Source: Lineus longissimus (taxonomy: Eukaryota > Nemertea > Pilidiophora > Heteronemertea > Lineidae). From it: a DNA stretch of 64,000 nt. Within the stretch, counting starts at the first letter, position 1, and each line of letters starts with the position of its first letter. A program made the translations under genes and the position numbers. The stretch covers positions 10,294,349 through 10,358,348 of the forward strand of contig NC_088318.1 of NCBI RefSeq assembly GCF_910592395.1, written 5' to 3'. This document shows positions 1 to 11,925 of the stretch, piece by piece. The notes beneath the pieces were generated by a model, which searched no databases, had not been told where the DNA came from, and worked only from the letters and a program-made list of their open reading frames with translations.

Positions 1-810
1 CATAGTAATTAACTCCGGCGTCCATTGGAGTCAACTGAACGCCTCTGTCAGCAAGAGTTGGCGGCAAGAGGATCCCGGTGAGCGTACACCTGACGGTCAT
101 TGGTATCTTTTGCCGCCTCTTTTTAACGCATTCTTGTGAACGTTCTATGTCCAAGTGATTGGTTTGCTTTTTTATCGGTGGTCGCAACATCCTAGATGCA
201 TGAGACACTACAAAGTGCGGCCCCTTACGTTGCCATAGACCCCACACTGGACGCTATAGATGGCGAAATTTCGTTATAGATGGCGTAATTTTCACTAGAT
301 GGGGAAAATTTGCCAGAAGGTGCGTCTCCAAGAATAAATAAAGACTTTATGAATTCTTGATAACACCAGTGAAGAATCGCTTGTGAGCTGAGAACACCAT
401 TTGTCAGCCATTAAATCATATATACTCGAAACTTTTGTGAATAAATCAAGTAAAAACATAATTTTTATTTCAAAAAGATATTCAAAAAATATTTTTATCA
501 AGAGTAAAGAAATTTCAAACTCTGAACTGTGTAATTTGGCATCCATCATGAAATAAGAGGATTTGCTCTTGGTGTTTTGGAATCAAGTGACCCCCAAAAC
601 GCCAGTTGATTGGCAATTGCCTCTCCGCAACTCCGGCGTCCAGTTGAATCAGTAGCACACTAGGCTGCTTCAGGCGTTCACTGTCTCGAGTCCGAAAATC
701 AAACCTGATATCATGCGGAGTTGGCGTCCAGTCGGCCGCCAACTCCTGACTTTAGCGACAGCACTCTGGGGAGTTTTCTGGCGTTTAGGCACTGGCGGCG
801 GAAAAACAGT
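1..810. repeat. Repeat-rich start with recurring GGCGTCCA motif
   Basis: A short motif containing ACTCCGGCGTCCA or TTGGCGTCCAGT recurs near positions 14, 629, 719 and 810, with other partial copies on either strand, separated by AT-rich sequence. The spacing is irregular, so this looks like a broken repeat or several small insertions and not a clean tandem array. The open frame on the minus strand at 515-742 is built largely from these repeated units and I do not regard it as a gene. No known element family was recognised. Confidence 0.4.
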
Positions 811-820
811 TGGCGTCCAG

Positions 821-926
821 TGCACTGCATTTAGTTGATATTGTGGCCCAGAATTCTATTGATGACATACCAATAAAACATGTGTATAAAACTGGCAGTG
901 CTTATTCCCCAGTATCTGTAATGCAG
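821..926 (+). CDS. Candidate internal exon (weak)
   Basis: The segment runs from an AG (GCGTCCAG) to a good donor (ATGCAG|GTGAGA) and is open in one frame, giving a peptide that begins ALHLVDIVAQNSIDD and ends SPVSVMQ. It would start with one base of a split codon and end in phase 0. The acceptor lies inside the GGCGTCCA repeat and has no good pyrimidine tract, so the true left border may have been destroyed by a repeat insertion. It is not assigned to any family, and could be a relic or a chance open segment. Confidence 0.22.
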
Positions 927-2167
927 GTGAGATCAACCGGAAATAAAGTTATTGATCTCAGCTACATGTCTGGGAAAACATACAAGAAGTATCAAAGTAT
1001 CAAATTCATATTTTGGGAATTAATAAAGAAACGAGGCATCCTTTTGTTATTTGTTATTTGTTATCATATCGAATTAGAAGAGGTCTAAAAAATGGTTATC
1101 CTTTTTTAGTTGTAAACTACAGTGTTTTTTACACATACTTTTCGGTCACTATCTGAAGGGCAGTGTGCAAAGTGAAGGAGTATAACGCTTAGTCCACTCC
1201 TTGATTGTTATTTGAAATAATCCCCCCCCTCGATTTTTTTGCAATTACCGTTTGCTTCAGATGCTGAACGTTTTGTATCAATCTATTGTTGTGATACATG
1301 TATGTTCATGCTTTATTAATCAGGAAAGGAGGCAATCTTGACACTAGAGGCGCTGATTTCGTTCCTTACAATTTTTTAATTTCGGCACTGGGGCGAGTTT
1401 GGAAAGGAGGGATAACAACTTCTCAGTGTTAACAGTAAAGTTGTGGTAGTGCCACCATGATAAGACTTTAACTTCAAAAAGAAGATCATCCTTAAAGCAG
1501 GTGGCATCAGAAAAACTCGCCGCAATGCATCTCTATAGGTGTAGGCAATGCCCGCCATTGCCCAACTTCAGCTCCAACATGGATAAATATGGCTGTAGAC
1601 GCGGACAAGAGCATTGGGGTTATTTTCTGATAAATAATTGTTACAGGCCTAAATCAAAGTCGGAAACCAACTCCATCACCTCATAATAAATAGCTCAATC
1701 TTCGAACGCGGTGTGGTATCTATGAGTGTTTCTGTTGTGTTCCCCCTACACAAATACACCAGGCCTCAAATGTATTTTTTAGTGGTTGCCCTGACCGTGA
1801 ATGGAGAAACATTTAGGGAAACACTGAAATATGGGAAACACTAACAGCTGTACTTGCCTACACCAGCAGTGCTGCCTGCACAGTGTTTGCACAGTGATTT
1901 CATTCTAAGGCTATAGACACTCTAATGATTAAAGAAAAAAACCACAACTTGTTGCAGGCTGCATTGAAACGCTAAGCCCTAATATGCATTACAAGCATAG
2001 CCAAATGCTGCCGAAGCAGGAAAGGTTTATTATCCTGCCTGTGACCTCCATGTTATTATTGTCTCTTGCTGTAAGCACTTCTGATAACTGGGATATGATC
2101 TGATAAGTAGGCTGTCAGTCAGTGGTATTCCAAATAAGGTCTCCTCACAGGAGGAGCTTCGGCCACT
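927..2167. other. Non-coding stretch, nothing firm
   Basis: AT-rich sequence with short homopolymer runs (a C run near 1226) and no convincing exon, RNA gene or repeat. A small palindrome (CTCCTCACAGGAGGAG) at about 2141-2156 lies just before the foldback element. Confidence 0.5.
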
Positions 2168-3131
2168 ATGGCAAGCCAAAGCGGAATTTATTCAAGACTT
2201 TAGAATTACCATTCAAGAAGTTAAATATAAGTTCAAGAAGGAAATATATGTTCAAGACTAAAATATGTTCAACCTTGAATCAAATGTTTTCAACCTTGAA
2301 TAAAATATGTTCAACCTTGAATAAAATATGTTCAACCTTGAATAAAATATGTCCAACCTTGAACAAAATATATTCAACCTTGAACAAAATATATTCAAGA
2401 CTCACGTGACCATATTCAAGACGCACGTGACCACAAAATTGATGACGTAGAGCGTAGAATCTGTGGTACTTCTGATGCGTTCTGTTTCACGACATGATTG
2501 ATTGCCTGTATAGCCTAAACACTCAAACATGTCAAAAGACAACGAGAATCCGATACAGTGGTGTCGGCCTTAAGAATGAAAGGTGAGAGGCATTGCGCAT
2601 TTTGAACCTATAATTTGCCTGATATGTCTGTGAAACATGTATCGACTCTGACATTCACTCGGCATCCATGTCATGATGTGTAAGATTACAGTACATGTCA
2701 GGTGTAGGCGGCTAGGTACGTGTACAACCATGTGTCAAAACCTCGTGCGAACAATTCGAGCTCCGAAACGCAACACAAGTACCATGGGTTCGGGAAAGTC
2801 CGGACGCGGGTTCGGGAAAGTTCGGTAAAGCATCAAAACATGAGCAACTACGTCATCAATTTTGTGGTCACGTGCGTCTTGAATATGGTCACGTGAGTCT
2901 TGAATATATTTTGTTCAAGGTTGAATATATTTTGTTCAAGGTTGGACATATTTTATTCAAGGTTGAACATATTTTATTCAAGGTTGAACATATTTTATTC
3001 AAGGTTGAAAACATTTGATTCAAGGTTGAACATATTTTAGTCTTGAACATATACATTCCTTCTTGAACTTATATTTAACTTCTTGAATGGTAATTCTAAA
3101 GTCTTGAATAAATTCCGCTTTGGCTTGCCAT
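2168..3131. mobile_element. Large foldback element with 21-bp internal repeats
   Basis: The arms 2168-2450 and 2848-3131 are near-perfect reverse complements (about 283 bp each) around a loop of about 400 bp. Each arm begins with ATGGCAAGCCAAAGCGG, carries about six tandem 21-bp units of the type TTCAACCTTGAATAAAATATG, and ends with CACGTGACC-containing sequence and GATGACGTAG. No transposase is encoded, so this is a non-autonomous foldback or MITE-like element. The very high arm identity suggests recent insertion or arm-to-arm gene conversion. Open frames in the arms are translations of the 21-bp repeat, not genes. No target duplication is obvious. Confidence 0.85.
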
Positions 3132-3464
3132 AGGCCACCTAGGTTAGGCCTACTGATTAAGCACGATAGATGGCGTTTCGAATGTGGTAGAAACCGTCAT
3201 TAGAGAGGTTCAGATAGTTCAGTCACATCTTGCAAAAGTGGTGCATATGGTAGAAAATGCAGGTATTGCTGTGCTTTATGTACATGTAACTATAAAACTT
3301 GAAAGTGTCCTCATTATTGACTTTTGCTGTCCAGTTTTGTACAAGTTGATCAGACACTAGAATAGTTTTTATTCTCTCGCTTACCATGATAGACTTATTT
3401 TGGTCATCTATTCTGCCAAACTCTTGAAAAATACTTGGCGAGCACAATATAGAATATTTGTGCA
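3132..3464. other. Non-coding stretch, nothing firm
   Basis: Between the foldback element and the non-LTR relic. No exon, RNA or repeat is recognised. The minus-strand frame over this part is not supported by splice sites or homology. Confidence 0.4.
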
Positions 3465-4260
3465 GTGCCCCAAGCAAGAAATATTGGGGCAATTTTCGAC
3501 CAACATTTATCTTTGGATGTACATGTACATGTACATGTCAATTCCTGTAGAAATGCCTTCTTCCACCTACATAGAATAGGTTTCATTCAGAAGTTTCTCA
3601 CACCCAAAGCTCCGATAACCATTACTCCTGTACTTGTTGTTTCCAGACGAGACTACCTGAACTCCCTACTTGTTTGCCCTCCTGCTCACACCATTGCAAA
3701 GCTACAGAGGGTCAAAAACTGCACAGCCCGTGTTATCTCAGTGGTGTCAGCAGTGTTTGACCATACACTGCTGGTGGTGTCGGCAGGTCGGATCACTTTT
3801 CGCCGGTCTTACAGTTTACACTGATTGCGCGTCAAGGAACGCATTGAATTAAAAATTATTTTAACTCACAAAGAAATACTAAGATTACAAGTGACATAAG
3901 GGCTGAGGCACCAAGAGCATTATTAGCCCTGGATCACAAAAAATTAATAATTGCAAAAGATAGAAGTGGTGTAATAATAAGTTACAAGTGCATCATGGGG
4001 ACGGCGCCACTGTATTTACGGGAATTTTTGCTGGTTCAAGAAACCCGACCGCACTTTAAGATCTTCAGATGGTTTGCTTTTTGACCAGCCAAGGGCTAGG
4101 TTGGTGACCTTCGGAGACGGAGCCTTTTCTTACGTCGCTCCCAAGCTGTGGAACCGACTGCAAATGCAGCTTATGGACACTGACCAGCATCCTGTCTTCG
4201 CAGGTCACTTAAAAACCTATCTCTTTGCTCGGTATAATGCAAAGTGTCACTGATCACTTT
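3465..4260 (+). pseudogene. 5'-truncated non-LTR (CR1/jockey-like) retrotransposon relic
   Basis: The plus strand translates to recognisable pieces of the C-terminal part of a non-LTR reverse transcriptase. They are NIGAIFDQHLSLDVHV, then CRNAFFHLHRI, then SRRDYLNSLLV and AKLQRVKNCTARVI, and after a disrupted stretch (about 3855-3985) GTAPLYLREFL and FSYVAPKLWNRLQMQL followed by LKTYLFA. These blocks occur in this order at the end of CR1, L2 and jockey-clade ORF2. The frame is broken by stops and shifts and the upstream RT catalytic part is absent, so it is a dead, 5'-truncated copy. A short GTACAT tandem run (3518-3539) lies inside it. The 3' end is probably near the TTTGATTTTATTTGATTTGA tail at about 4291-4310. 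Confidence 0.75.
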
Positions 4261-4825
4261 AGTGGATACTGGCACTATATACACCCCCATTTTGATTTTA
4301 TTTGATTTGAACACTTCTAAGAAATACTAACCAGGGAGAACTGTATCTTCCCACCTCATCGAAATGAACCAATAATTTTATATAAAATATAGGACGAATT
4401 TGCTCTTATTACCGTTCACAATCTTATTCCAAAAATCAACCATTCTCAGCTTTGCTAACAACCCAACTCTGCATATTGTATTATGTACGGGTGATTGTTT
4501 TTCAAAACCTTGTTTAGAACCATCACCTTTGTCTTACATGTTCTAACCTGCTTAATTGGTTACTGATGCAATAGTCATATAACTGATGCAATAGCCATAT
4601 AAACTGTTGAGCAGTTTTTGCATTTCCTCTTCACTAAGAAACGTGTCATCGGCATACATCAAGGCGAACAATTTTATGAAGACCGCAGCTTCTTCCATTC
4701 TTGCATCTTTCTTAGAGGGATCGCATCAAAATCCTTACGACAATCTACAAATGTACAACAGATGTCAATATTCATTTATTAAGTAAGGGTAAAAATATGG
4801 TCTTGCAGTGGCCAAGCAGCGCCAC
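4261..4825. other. Non-coding stretch, nothing firm
   Basis: AT-rich. It contains the probable tail of the preceding retrotransposon relic and a short direct duplication (AACTGATGCAATAG) near 4560-4600. No gene is seen. Confidence 0.4.
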
Positions 4826-4915
4826 CCGAGGGGCCAAATGGTCTAATGGTATGGGGTGGGACGGTAATGCAGTCATGGGTGCGGCTGGTTTGGGGTTCCA
4901 GCATTAACTTCCCCT
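4826..4915 (+). repeat. tRNA-like SINE head
   Basis: The stretch contains an A-box-like TGGTCTAATGG at 4839-4849 and a degenerate B box (GGTTCCAGC) at 4894-4902, with about 45 bp between them, as in tRNA-derived SINE promoters. Part of the same sequence (GGTAATGCAGTC and GGCTGGTTT) recurs at about 5320-5360, on the far side of a minisatellite. It does not fold as a proper tRNA by eye and is more likely a decayed SINE head than a tRNA gene. Confidence 0.4.
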
Positions 4916-4949
4916 CCCATTTAAAAAAGGTTACCAAACCCTGACCGAT

Positions 4950-5226
4950 CCAATGGCGATCCGACAGTAAAAGCAACTGGAAAACTAAATGGTGTTCCTA
5001 CGGTAAATAATTGAAAACTCAATGGCGATCTGGTGGTAAAACAACTGGACAACTAAATTGTGATCCTACGGTAAAGAAAGAAAAACTTAATGACGATTCG
5101 ACGGTAAAAACACCTCGAAAACACAATTGCAATCCGCCGGTAAAAACCACTGGTAGGCTATTTACCTCAAAGAAATGGAAAACTCAATGGCGATCCGCCG
5201 ACAGAAAAACAACTGGAAAACTAATG
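4950..5226 (+). repeat. Minisatellite, about 35-bp unit, about 7 copies
   Basis: Diverged tandem units of about 33-38 bp have the pattern AATGGCGATCCGACGGTAAA, then AACAACTGGAAAACT. About seven copies can be followed, the sixth lengthened by an insertion. The plus-strand open frame over this block is a translation of the repeat. It is bracketed by two copies of the tRNA-like sequence, which suggests the array expanded within or beside a SINE. Confidence 0.7.
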
Positions 5227-5365
5227 TTAGTAGGTGCGATGTCCGCGTTGTCCTCCCCAACATACAGTTCTTCGGACGCATGCAGTTTCCTAAATATGCC
5301 TTGTTCATGTTACGTATTATAGTGGTAATGCAGTCCTCGGAGCTGGTTTAAGGTTACATTTCCAA

Positions 5366-7023
5366 CACACGTCTTCTAATCTAATAGAGCACAGGCAACC
5401 ATAACTGGGTTGCCATAGTCACAACCGGGGCTCTCGTGGAAATCCACAGCACGAAAGGTGAATCAATCCCGCCGAATGGCTTTTTCAGCTCTTTGGGCGA
5501 AAGCATGGTGTGTTTTTTCACGGCTGGGTGTAAAGGGTCGTTGTCGGCGACATCAAAGACAACGTTTGCATGAATGAAAATAGTCCAATAAAGTGGGCAT
5601 AATAGATTTTTGTTAGCTGGCCAATGGTGGATTCCCGTATTGGACGTATTGAACCTTTCCAAAATATAGGGGTGTCAAAGGTTTTTGCTACATAAACTAC
5701 AATGTACATACATCAAATCCATTAATGTACTAAACGGCCAGATGAATCCGTACTCAAATATTTATAAATCAGAATGAACTTCAAAATATTGTAGTAATAG
5801 AATTCTCCTTCGTGTTTATCTGGTATCGGGTGCGCCACTGATCTTGTGTCATCCCTATAAAATAATAGACTATCCCAGCTGTCAATCATGGCAATTCGGC
5901 TCTCTCTCAGAAGCCCCGCCCACACTGGCAAAGTTGTGTTGATAATGTGACTTATTCTGCAATTGAGAGTACATTTTTGCCTAAACGTTCACATTTGGAA
6001 TATTCTGAGGATATTTTGCTATGGACTGATGTCTCAAAGGATGAAAAGATGGGGAAAATGCAGAGTAAACACGGTAAGAAATGCAGTGTTTACAATGAAA
6101 ATCCGCATTGAAGTTCCGTGTGCTACACATGTGCTATGGGGATACAGTGTAGTGGGTTACCACTACTGATCTAGCAATACACGCTGTCAGATAAAAAGCA
6201 TGTGTTTTTGTGTATAAATTCTACATGCTGTCTTGTGCTTTGAAGTGTATTTCTATATCACGATTATGTGTTGTTGTTGTTTTTGCTATAATAAAGGTTA
6301 TCATTGCTTTGATCTTTTTGCTTAAACAGTGGCCTTGATATGATGACATTGTGACATTTTAACCACTTTGAAAATGAAACCTTGTGTTGATTTTCAAATG
6401 GACTGTCTATTTATTGAGAAGGAAATGCATGTTAATATAGGGGTTAATTTCAGCTTTCATTGTAATTAGTATTATTTTGATTAATGTCAAAAGACCTAAT
6501 ATCTCCACATCGTGTGATCATTGCTGTTTACCAATGTATTTGTACGTCATGAGTTATTTCCAATAAAATGTGGTCGATAATTTGGTGAAAAAGGTATAAT
6601 ATGAACTCCGAAGTTACAGGATTGACTGAAGAGCTCGATGGTGTTGCCAGTTGATAGGGGCTTCAAGCATACTGTCTACTGATATAAAATGATGACATGC
6701 CTCACCGACCAACGTTAATGTTTTTCAAAGTATGAAAACAACCTAATATATAAGGTGCCACCACTGTGCAACTATTACTTGCCTGGATATTGGTAGAAGA
6801 TGTTACTTTTGACCAGTATATTGTTGTCTTTCGTGACAGATGTATATTCCCTTTTGAATTTTAATTTCTACAGTATTTCCGGCTTATGATCATTCTGATT
6901 GACGCTTCGTATGTTGATTTAACTTTCGTATTAATTGTTTTCTATTGTTTTCCTTTATTTGCATATGTGCTGCTGCCTTGTAACTTACTTGTTTGGCCTC
7001 TGCTCTGTGTCGACAACCAACAG
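5366..7023. other. Non-coding stretch, nothing firm
   Basis: AT-rich sequence without clear exons, repeats or RNA genes. Several short open frames on both strands lack splice support and recognisable products. Confidence 0.45.
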
Positions 7024-7053
7024 TCTACCACCGTGCGAGAGAGGCTCCCGAAG
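7024..7053 (+). CDS. Candidate micro-exon (weak)
   Basis: Thirty bases lie between CAACCAACAG and a good donor (AAG|GTAAGA), preceded by a moderately pyrimidine-rich tract. In phase 0 it reads STTVRERLPK. It is too short to judge by content. A donor-like site on the opposite strand at about 6983-6988 makes the region ambiguous. Confidence 0.13.
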
Positions 7054-7791
7054 GTAAGAGCATCAAAACGTGATTCTTACACTCAGTTTGTAACTAACTC
7101 TGCTGCTGTATGCAACATTACATACGCTACCCAGTACCAGTAGTTATTTCACAGGTATTCTGAATACTTAGGCGATGATCCCAGAACACCAGTCTAACTA
7201 ATTGGCATTCATCTGAAGACCTATATATGCAAAATAACAAGCAAGTTGCTTCAAACCGGAAAGTTGCAAACTGAAAAAGAAAAGTCCTCTTATATATTTA
7301 ATTGTCATGTATGATAGTCTTTATTTAATCTTGATGACATTGATAACTTGGATAGAATTCTAGAAATGAGACTGTCTTCCTTGGTTATTTGAGATCCAAG
7401 AAGGTCAATTTGACACCTTTATTTTTTTACCTCAGAAAGTGTGGATCAGCTGACTGGTGCTCCTCTTGTTATGTGAACAGGTAGATATCAAAAGTTTGTT
7501 GGAGAGATGTTCGCACTCATATTATTCTGACCTGAAAATGAGCCAAATTCGAAATTATCTGCAGACCTTTATTGTTCAATTTCCTTCGCTATCAAATCAA
7601 TGTGAATTCATTTCTGCACTTTCTTCACCTTGGGTTATTCATTTCATATTCATTCAAGTCTAAACTGAGCTGAAGGGGTTAAACAAAGTCTTTCTCGTGT
7701 GTCTGTATAACCGGATAGTATATAATCCCGTTATTTACTTTGCAATTTGAACTTTATTCTACATTTGCTGCCAAAAGGGTTAATACACCCC

Positions 7792-8280
7792 AGAGAATCA
7801 AAATCCTGATCTCCTGGCATTACGTGTCAAATCCTGGTTCCGAGTCACCTCGTATTCCTGAATTCCGAGTCCCTGGATGGTGCGTCCAGGAAAACGGCGC
7901 TCCTGCTATAAGGTTCTGATTCAACTTATGCATTTGGATCTGGGCATCTTGGGGAACACGATCGTTGAAGTTTCACATTAAAGGTTCCGTCGGATAGGCT
8001 GCAATAAGTGAAAAGCTTTTGTTGTTAATGCTTGCTTTATGATCTTTGCTTCGTCACGTCGCCCCAAGTAGAGATCTGGTGCTTGAAGTCAGTCCTTTAT
8101 AGCAGGCCCAGTAGCTCTTGGTCCAAATGGGCGCGACAGTTTATGCTACCATATTTAGGAATGCCGTAGAAGAGCCATTTTTACAAGGAAACCATCGAGG
8201 GACTCGGAATATAGGAATACCAGATGACTTGGAACCTGGACTTGGCACATATTGCCCAGAGTTCAGGATTTTGATTCTCT
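7792..8280. mobile_element. Foldback MITE with about 85-bp terminal inverted repeats
   Basis: The left end starts AGAGAATCAAAATCCTGA and the right end finishes TCAGGATTTTGATTCTCT. The complementarity continues inward, imperfectly, for about 85 bp and includes TTCCGAGTCCCT near its inner limit. The interior (about 320 bp) has no open frame. It looks like an older MITE, given scattered mismatches in the arms. The flanks do not show a clear target duplication. Confidence 0.75.
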
Positions 8281-8449
8281 CAGAATGCAATAGATAGAAA
8301 CATTATCTAGCTGATTTCAGTATTGCACTACTAGCTGGTGATGCTGACAATGCTTCATTGTACTCTCAGTGAGGCTCATATCTTTTCAATTTGAGTTGCT
8401 TCCTTTTCCTCCCATTCAATTTTTGAAAATTTTAATTCAAATTGTTCTT

Positions 8450-9625
8450 AATTTTGGGTGTTTTATGTTCCATACCAACAGACCTTTAGGAATGGGTTTT
8501 GGAAGCCATGTTTAAAGGTTATCGAACCAATGTGCTTTTGGTTAGGGGCCATCCAATAACAAGAGTGGGTTAAAGAAACCACTCTTAGTTTTCCTGTCGT
8601 AGAACATAAAGCTTGGGTCCCATTCAATGACAAGAGTGGGTTTTAAAGATCGATCTAATGTTTCCAAACCATTGTGGTAGAACTTGAAGCTTGGGTGCCA
8701 TCCAATGACAAGAGTGTGTTAAAGAGGCAATCCCAAGGTTTCCAGACCATTGTGTTGGAAGCTTGGATGAAACACACGACAAGAGTGAGTTGAGAAGGTT
8801 TTCATACCATTGCGCTAGAAGCTTTGGATGGCACGCAATGACTAGAGATAAAGAATCCATTCTAAGGGGCAGTATTCTCCACTGGGTTTTCTCAAGGTAG
8901 GGTGATACCCTTAATTTTCATTTTACCAGTGTGCAACACAAGGTAGGGTGGCCAGCAATTTGATGTAGGGTGGCCGTATAGGAACCCTCTACAAAGTTCT
9001 GGAGCAAGGTAGGGTGGCTCTTCCAAGGTAGGGTGGTAAGCTGCCAAGGTAGCATGCGCCACCCCGACAAATAGCCTTGTGGAGAACACTGAAGGGGTCC
9101 TGCAGACCACTGTGTTGGAAGCTTGGATGCCACACAATTACAAGAGTGAATTAAAGAAGCCTTTCTAAGGTTTCATACCATTGTGTTGGAGTGTACACAG
9201 TGACAGAGTGGGTTTAGAAGTCATTCTAAGGTTTCATACCATTACCAATGTGCTGGAAGCAAAGTGGATGCCACGCAATGACAAGAGTGAGTTAAAGAAG
9301 CCTTTCTAAGGTTTCATATCATTGTGTTGGAAGCTTGGATGCTACACAGTGACAGAGTGGGTTTAGAAGTCATTCTAAGGTTTCATACCAAGGTGCTAGA
9401 AGCAAAGTGGATGCCACGCAATGACAAGAGTGAGTTAAAGAAGCCGTTCTAAGGTTTGCAGACCAAGGGTGGGTGGGTTTAGAAGATTTAGAAACCGTTC
9501 TAAGGTTTCATACCATTTTGCTAGAAGCTTTGGATGCCACACAATAACAAAGGGTTAAAGAAGCCATTCTTAGGTTTCCAGACGCTTATGCTAGAAGCTT
9601 GGGACGCCACACAAAATGACAATAT
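8450..9625 (+). repeat. Tandem array, about 77-bp unit (first copy of a duplicated locus)
   Basis: Diverged tandem units contain TTGGAAGCTTGGATGCCA, then ACAATGACAAGAGTG, then AGTTAAAGAAGCC and TTCTAAGGTTTC. I count about a dozen units of about 75-80 bp, with indels. A sub-repeat of AAGGTAGGGTGG interrupts the array at about 8890-9070. The left edge (GGTGTTTTATGTTCCATACC followed by AGACCTTTAGGAATGGG) is also found at about 11930. Minus-strand open frames here are repeat translations. Confidence 0.8.
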
Positions 9626-10560
9626 AATTCATGAAAGGCTTCAGTGCAGTCTGCATCCTCATTGTAAAGAATTAAGGGATGGATTTGCCTGCAATACATA
9701 CATGTATAACAAAGTCACTGTTTTTTGGAATTATGGAATGTATGATATTATTCAGATACACGGCACTGCAGTGAGTTCCCACTTCCAAACAGCAATGTGT
9801 AAATAAATTACATGTAACTCCCCTTCAGTAAGCACTGTCAAAGTGCCCATTTTCTTTGATAAATGATACTCAGATTGTGAAATATACATGATAATATAAT
9901 TCCGACAGATCAATTTGGCAGATTCCTTTGATGTATCAGTTCTGCATAAATGAGTTATTTGCTTTCATCCATTTTTCATATATTGTCCATTTGTACTGCA
10001 ATCAATGATTGAGTTGTTGGGGTGTTGACTGGTTTGCCGAAATATTATCTTAATATTTTATGAAAAAAAATAGGCATGTAATCGTCTAAACTGTTGAAAA
10101 ATCGATTACCAATAGAATATGCGGCATTGAAGATGTTGAAAAACTTGGTGTTTGGTGTAAATATAAGTGTCTCTTTCAAATTGTTTATTTTTATGCTTTC
10201 TGAGGCCACGCCAATTATTTATCTGAATGGCAGATCCCTCCCACATTGATTTTGTCACTTCGGGAATAAAACGAGTTTTTACCTGCTTGAATGCTGTAGA
10301 TCAAATAGCGACAATGAAAAATGAAAATAACCGATCTTGATTTAATATTTTTTAGAAGCAAGTTTTAAATCAGGCTGTATGAAAGTTTAAAGTTACAGGT
10401 TTTTGATGAGATACAGTGTCTTTTAGTACTAATTACATGACTCTTCTTTCAAGTTTTATTTTTATCCCCCCCCCCCCTACAATATGTTCTGATAACAGAG
10501 TATACTATATCCTTTTTTGGCAAATCTGCCTGCATTTCAGATATAGTGATTGAGGCTCTA
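9626..10560. other. Non-coding stretch, nothing firm
   Basis: AT-rich with a C homopolymer run at about 10465-10475. No exon or RNA gene is recognised. Confidence 0.45.
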
Positions 10561-11284
10561 GGAAAATTCGTCTCCGGAAAATTCGTCCCCGGAAAATTCG
10601 TCCCCGGAAAATTCGTCCCCGAGGAAAATTTCGTCCCCGGAAAATATGTCCACTAGGATAATTCATCCCTGGGAAATTCGTCCTCGAAGATAATTCGTGC
10701 CCGGAAAATTAAACAAAAGTTGAAAGTTTCTGACATTACTTTCTAGTAATAACTACTACTTACTACTTTCGACTTTTCGCATTCATTATATCTCTCTTTA
10801 CTACCCTACTATACTAGCTAGTTACCTACTCCACTCTTTTCATAGTAGGTAAAGGTAGGCAGGCGAAATAATTCTTCTTTTTTCAAATAAGTATTTTTAC
10901 TGGTCAGAATAAAAGAAAAGCTCTAAATTCTTCAATAAAATATTTCGCCTGCCTACTTCTACCTACTATAAAAATAGTGGGGTAGGTAACTAGCTAGTAT
11001 GGTAGTAAAGAGAGGTGTTACACTGAATGAGAAAAATCGAAAGTAGTAGTTATTACTACAGTCCATTCGACAAGACTTAAGAGTCTTAGAAAGTAAAGTC
11101 AGAAACTTTCAACTTTGTAAAATATTCTGGGGACGAATTATCCTCGGGGACGAACTTTCCAGGGACGAATTATCCTCGGGGACAAATTTTCCGGGGACGA
11201 ATCATCCTCGGGGACGAATTTTCCGGGGACGAATTATCCGGGGACGAATTTTCCGGGGACAAATTATCCGGGGACGAATTTTCC
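10561..11284. mobile_element. Foldback element with 15-bp tandem repeats as termini
   Basis: The left terminus is a run of GGAAAATTCGTCCCC units (about eight, the inner ones diverged) and the right terminus is the inverse, GGGGACGAATTTTCC and variants (about nine). Inside these lie complementary unique arms: the left one runs through TTGAAAGTTTCTGAC and GTAGGCAGGCGAAATA, and the right one begins TATTTCGCCTGCC and ends GTCAGAAACTTTCAA. The whole 724 bp can fold on itself around about 10900. No protein is encoded. It resembles foldback elements whose ends consist of expandable short repeats. The right arm contains an extra insertion of about 35 bp near 11065. Confidence 0.85.
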
Positions 11285-11925
11285 TGCAACCAGTGATTGG
11301 TGAAGCCTATGACATGTATGATTACAGTAGCAACGTCATGATGTGGAATTTTTAGATTGTGACGAACAGAGCTCAGTCACTGCCAGTCCTTCCTTACCCA
11401 TTGAGACGTTCATGTCATTGACTTGGCTTCTTGGGGAGAGGCACCCTGAGAAATTGTTGCTCTTTGACAAAAAGGGGAAGGGAGGGCATGCACCATGTGC
11501 ACCCACTCCCCAATCAGTGACTTGCTTGTTGCAAGGAAGTTTACTAATGGACAGCAGTGGCATGAAACTGTGTACATAGATTTTTCCAAAAATCTCTTTC
11601 ATTGCCTGTCCCCGATTGTCCCTTTGATTGATTTTGTTTCTGACCTCATAAATTTTGTCTCTTTTGAGATGAAGTTCATAACTATGAAAAGTCAGTATTT
11701 AGATACTCCAACTGTGTCACTCACAAGTTCTTGTATGCTTGCAATTCGTCATGATAATGTACTTTTATCACAAGTCCCCAGGCTCCTTTTCAATTGGTTA
11801 TTGACCTCAGAGGCTACCTAAAACCACATGATTTAGCCCAAAAGTTACCTGTGATGAAACAATTTCTTGAGACAGTGACAGGATATCAACAACACCATGA
11901 GAATCAGAATAAAGCATCAAAGCTT
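11285..11925. other. Non-coding stretch, nothing firm
   Basis: Three overlapping open frames of 78-108 codons lie at 11336-11821, on both strands. None has splice support, recognisable motifs or a plausible start context, so I treat this as non-coding. Confidence 0.35.

Noticed and set aside
2122-2409. 95-codon frame with repeated ICSTLNK
   Set aside because: Translation of the 21-bp units in the left arm of the foldback element; it has no independent coding evidence.
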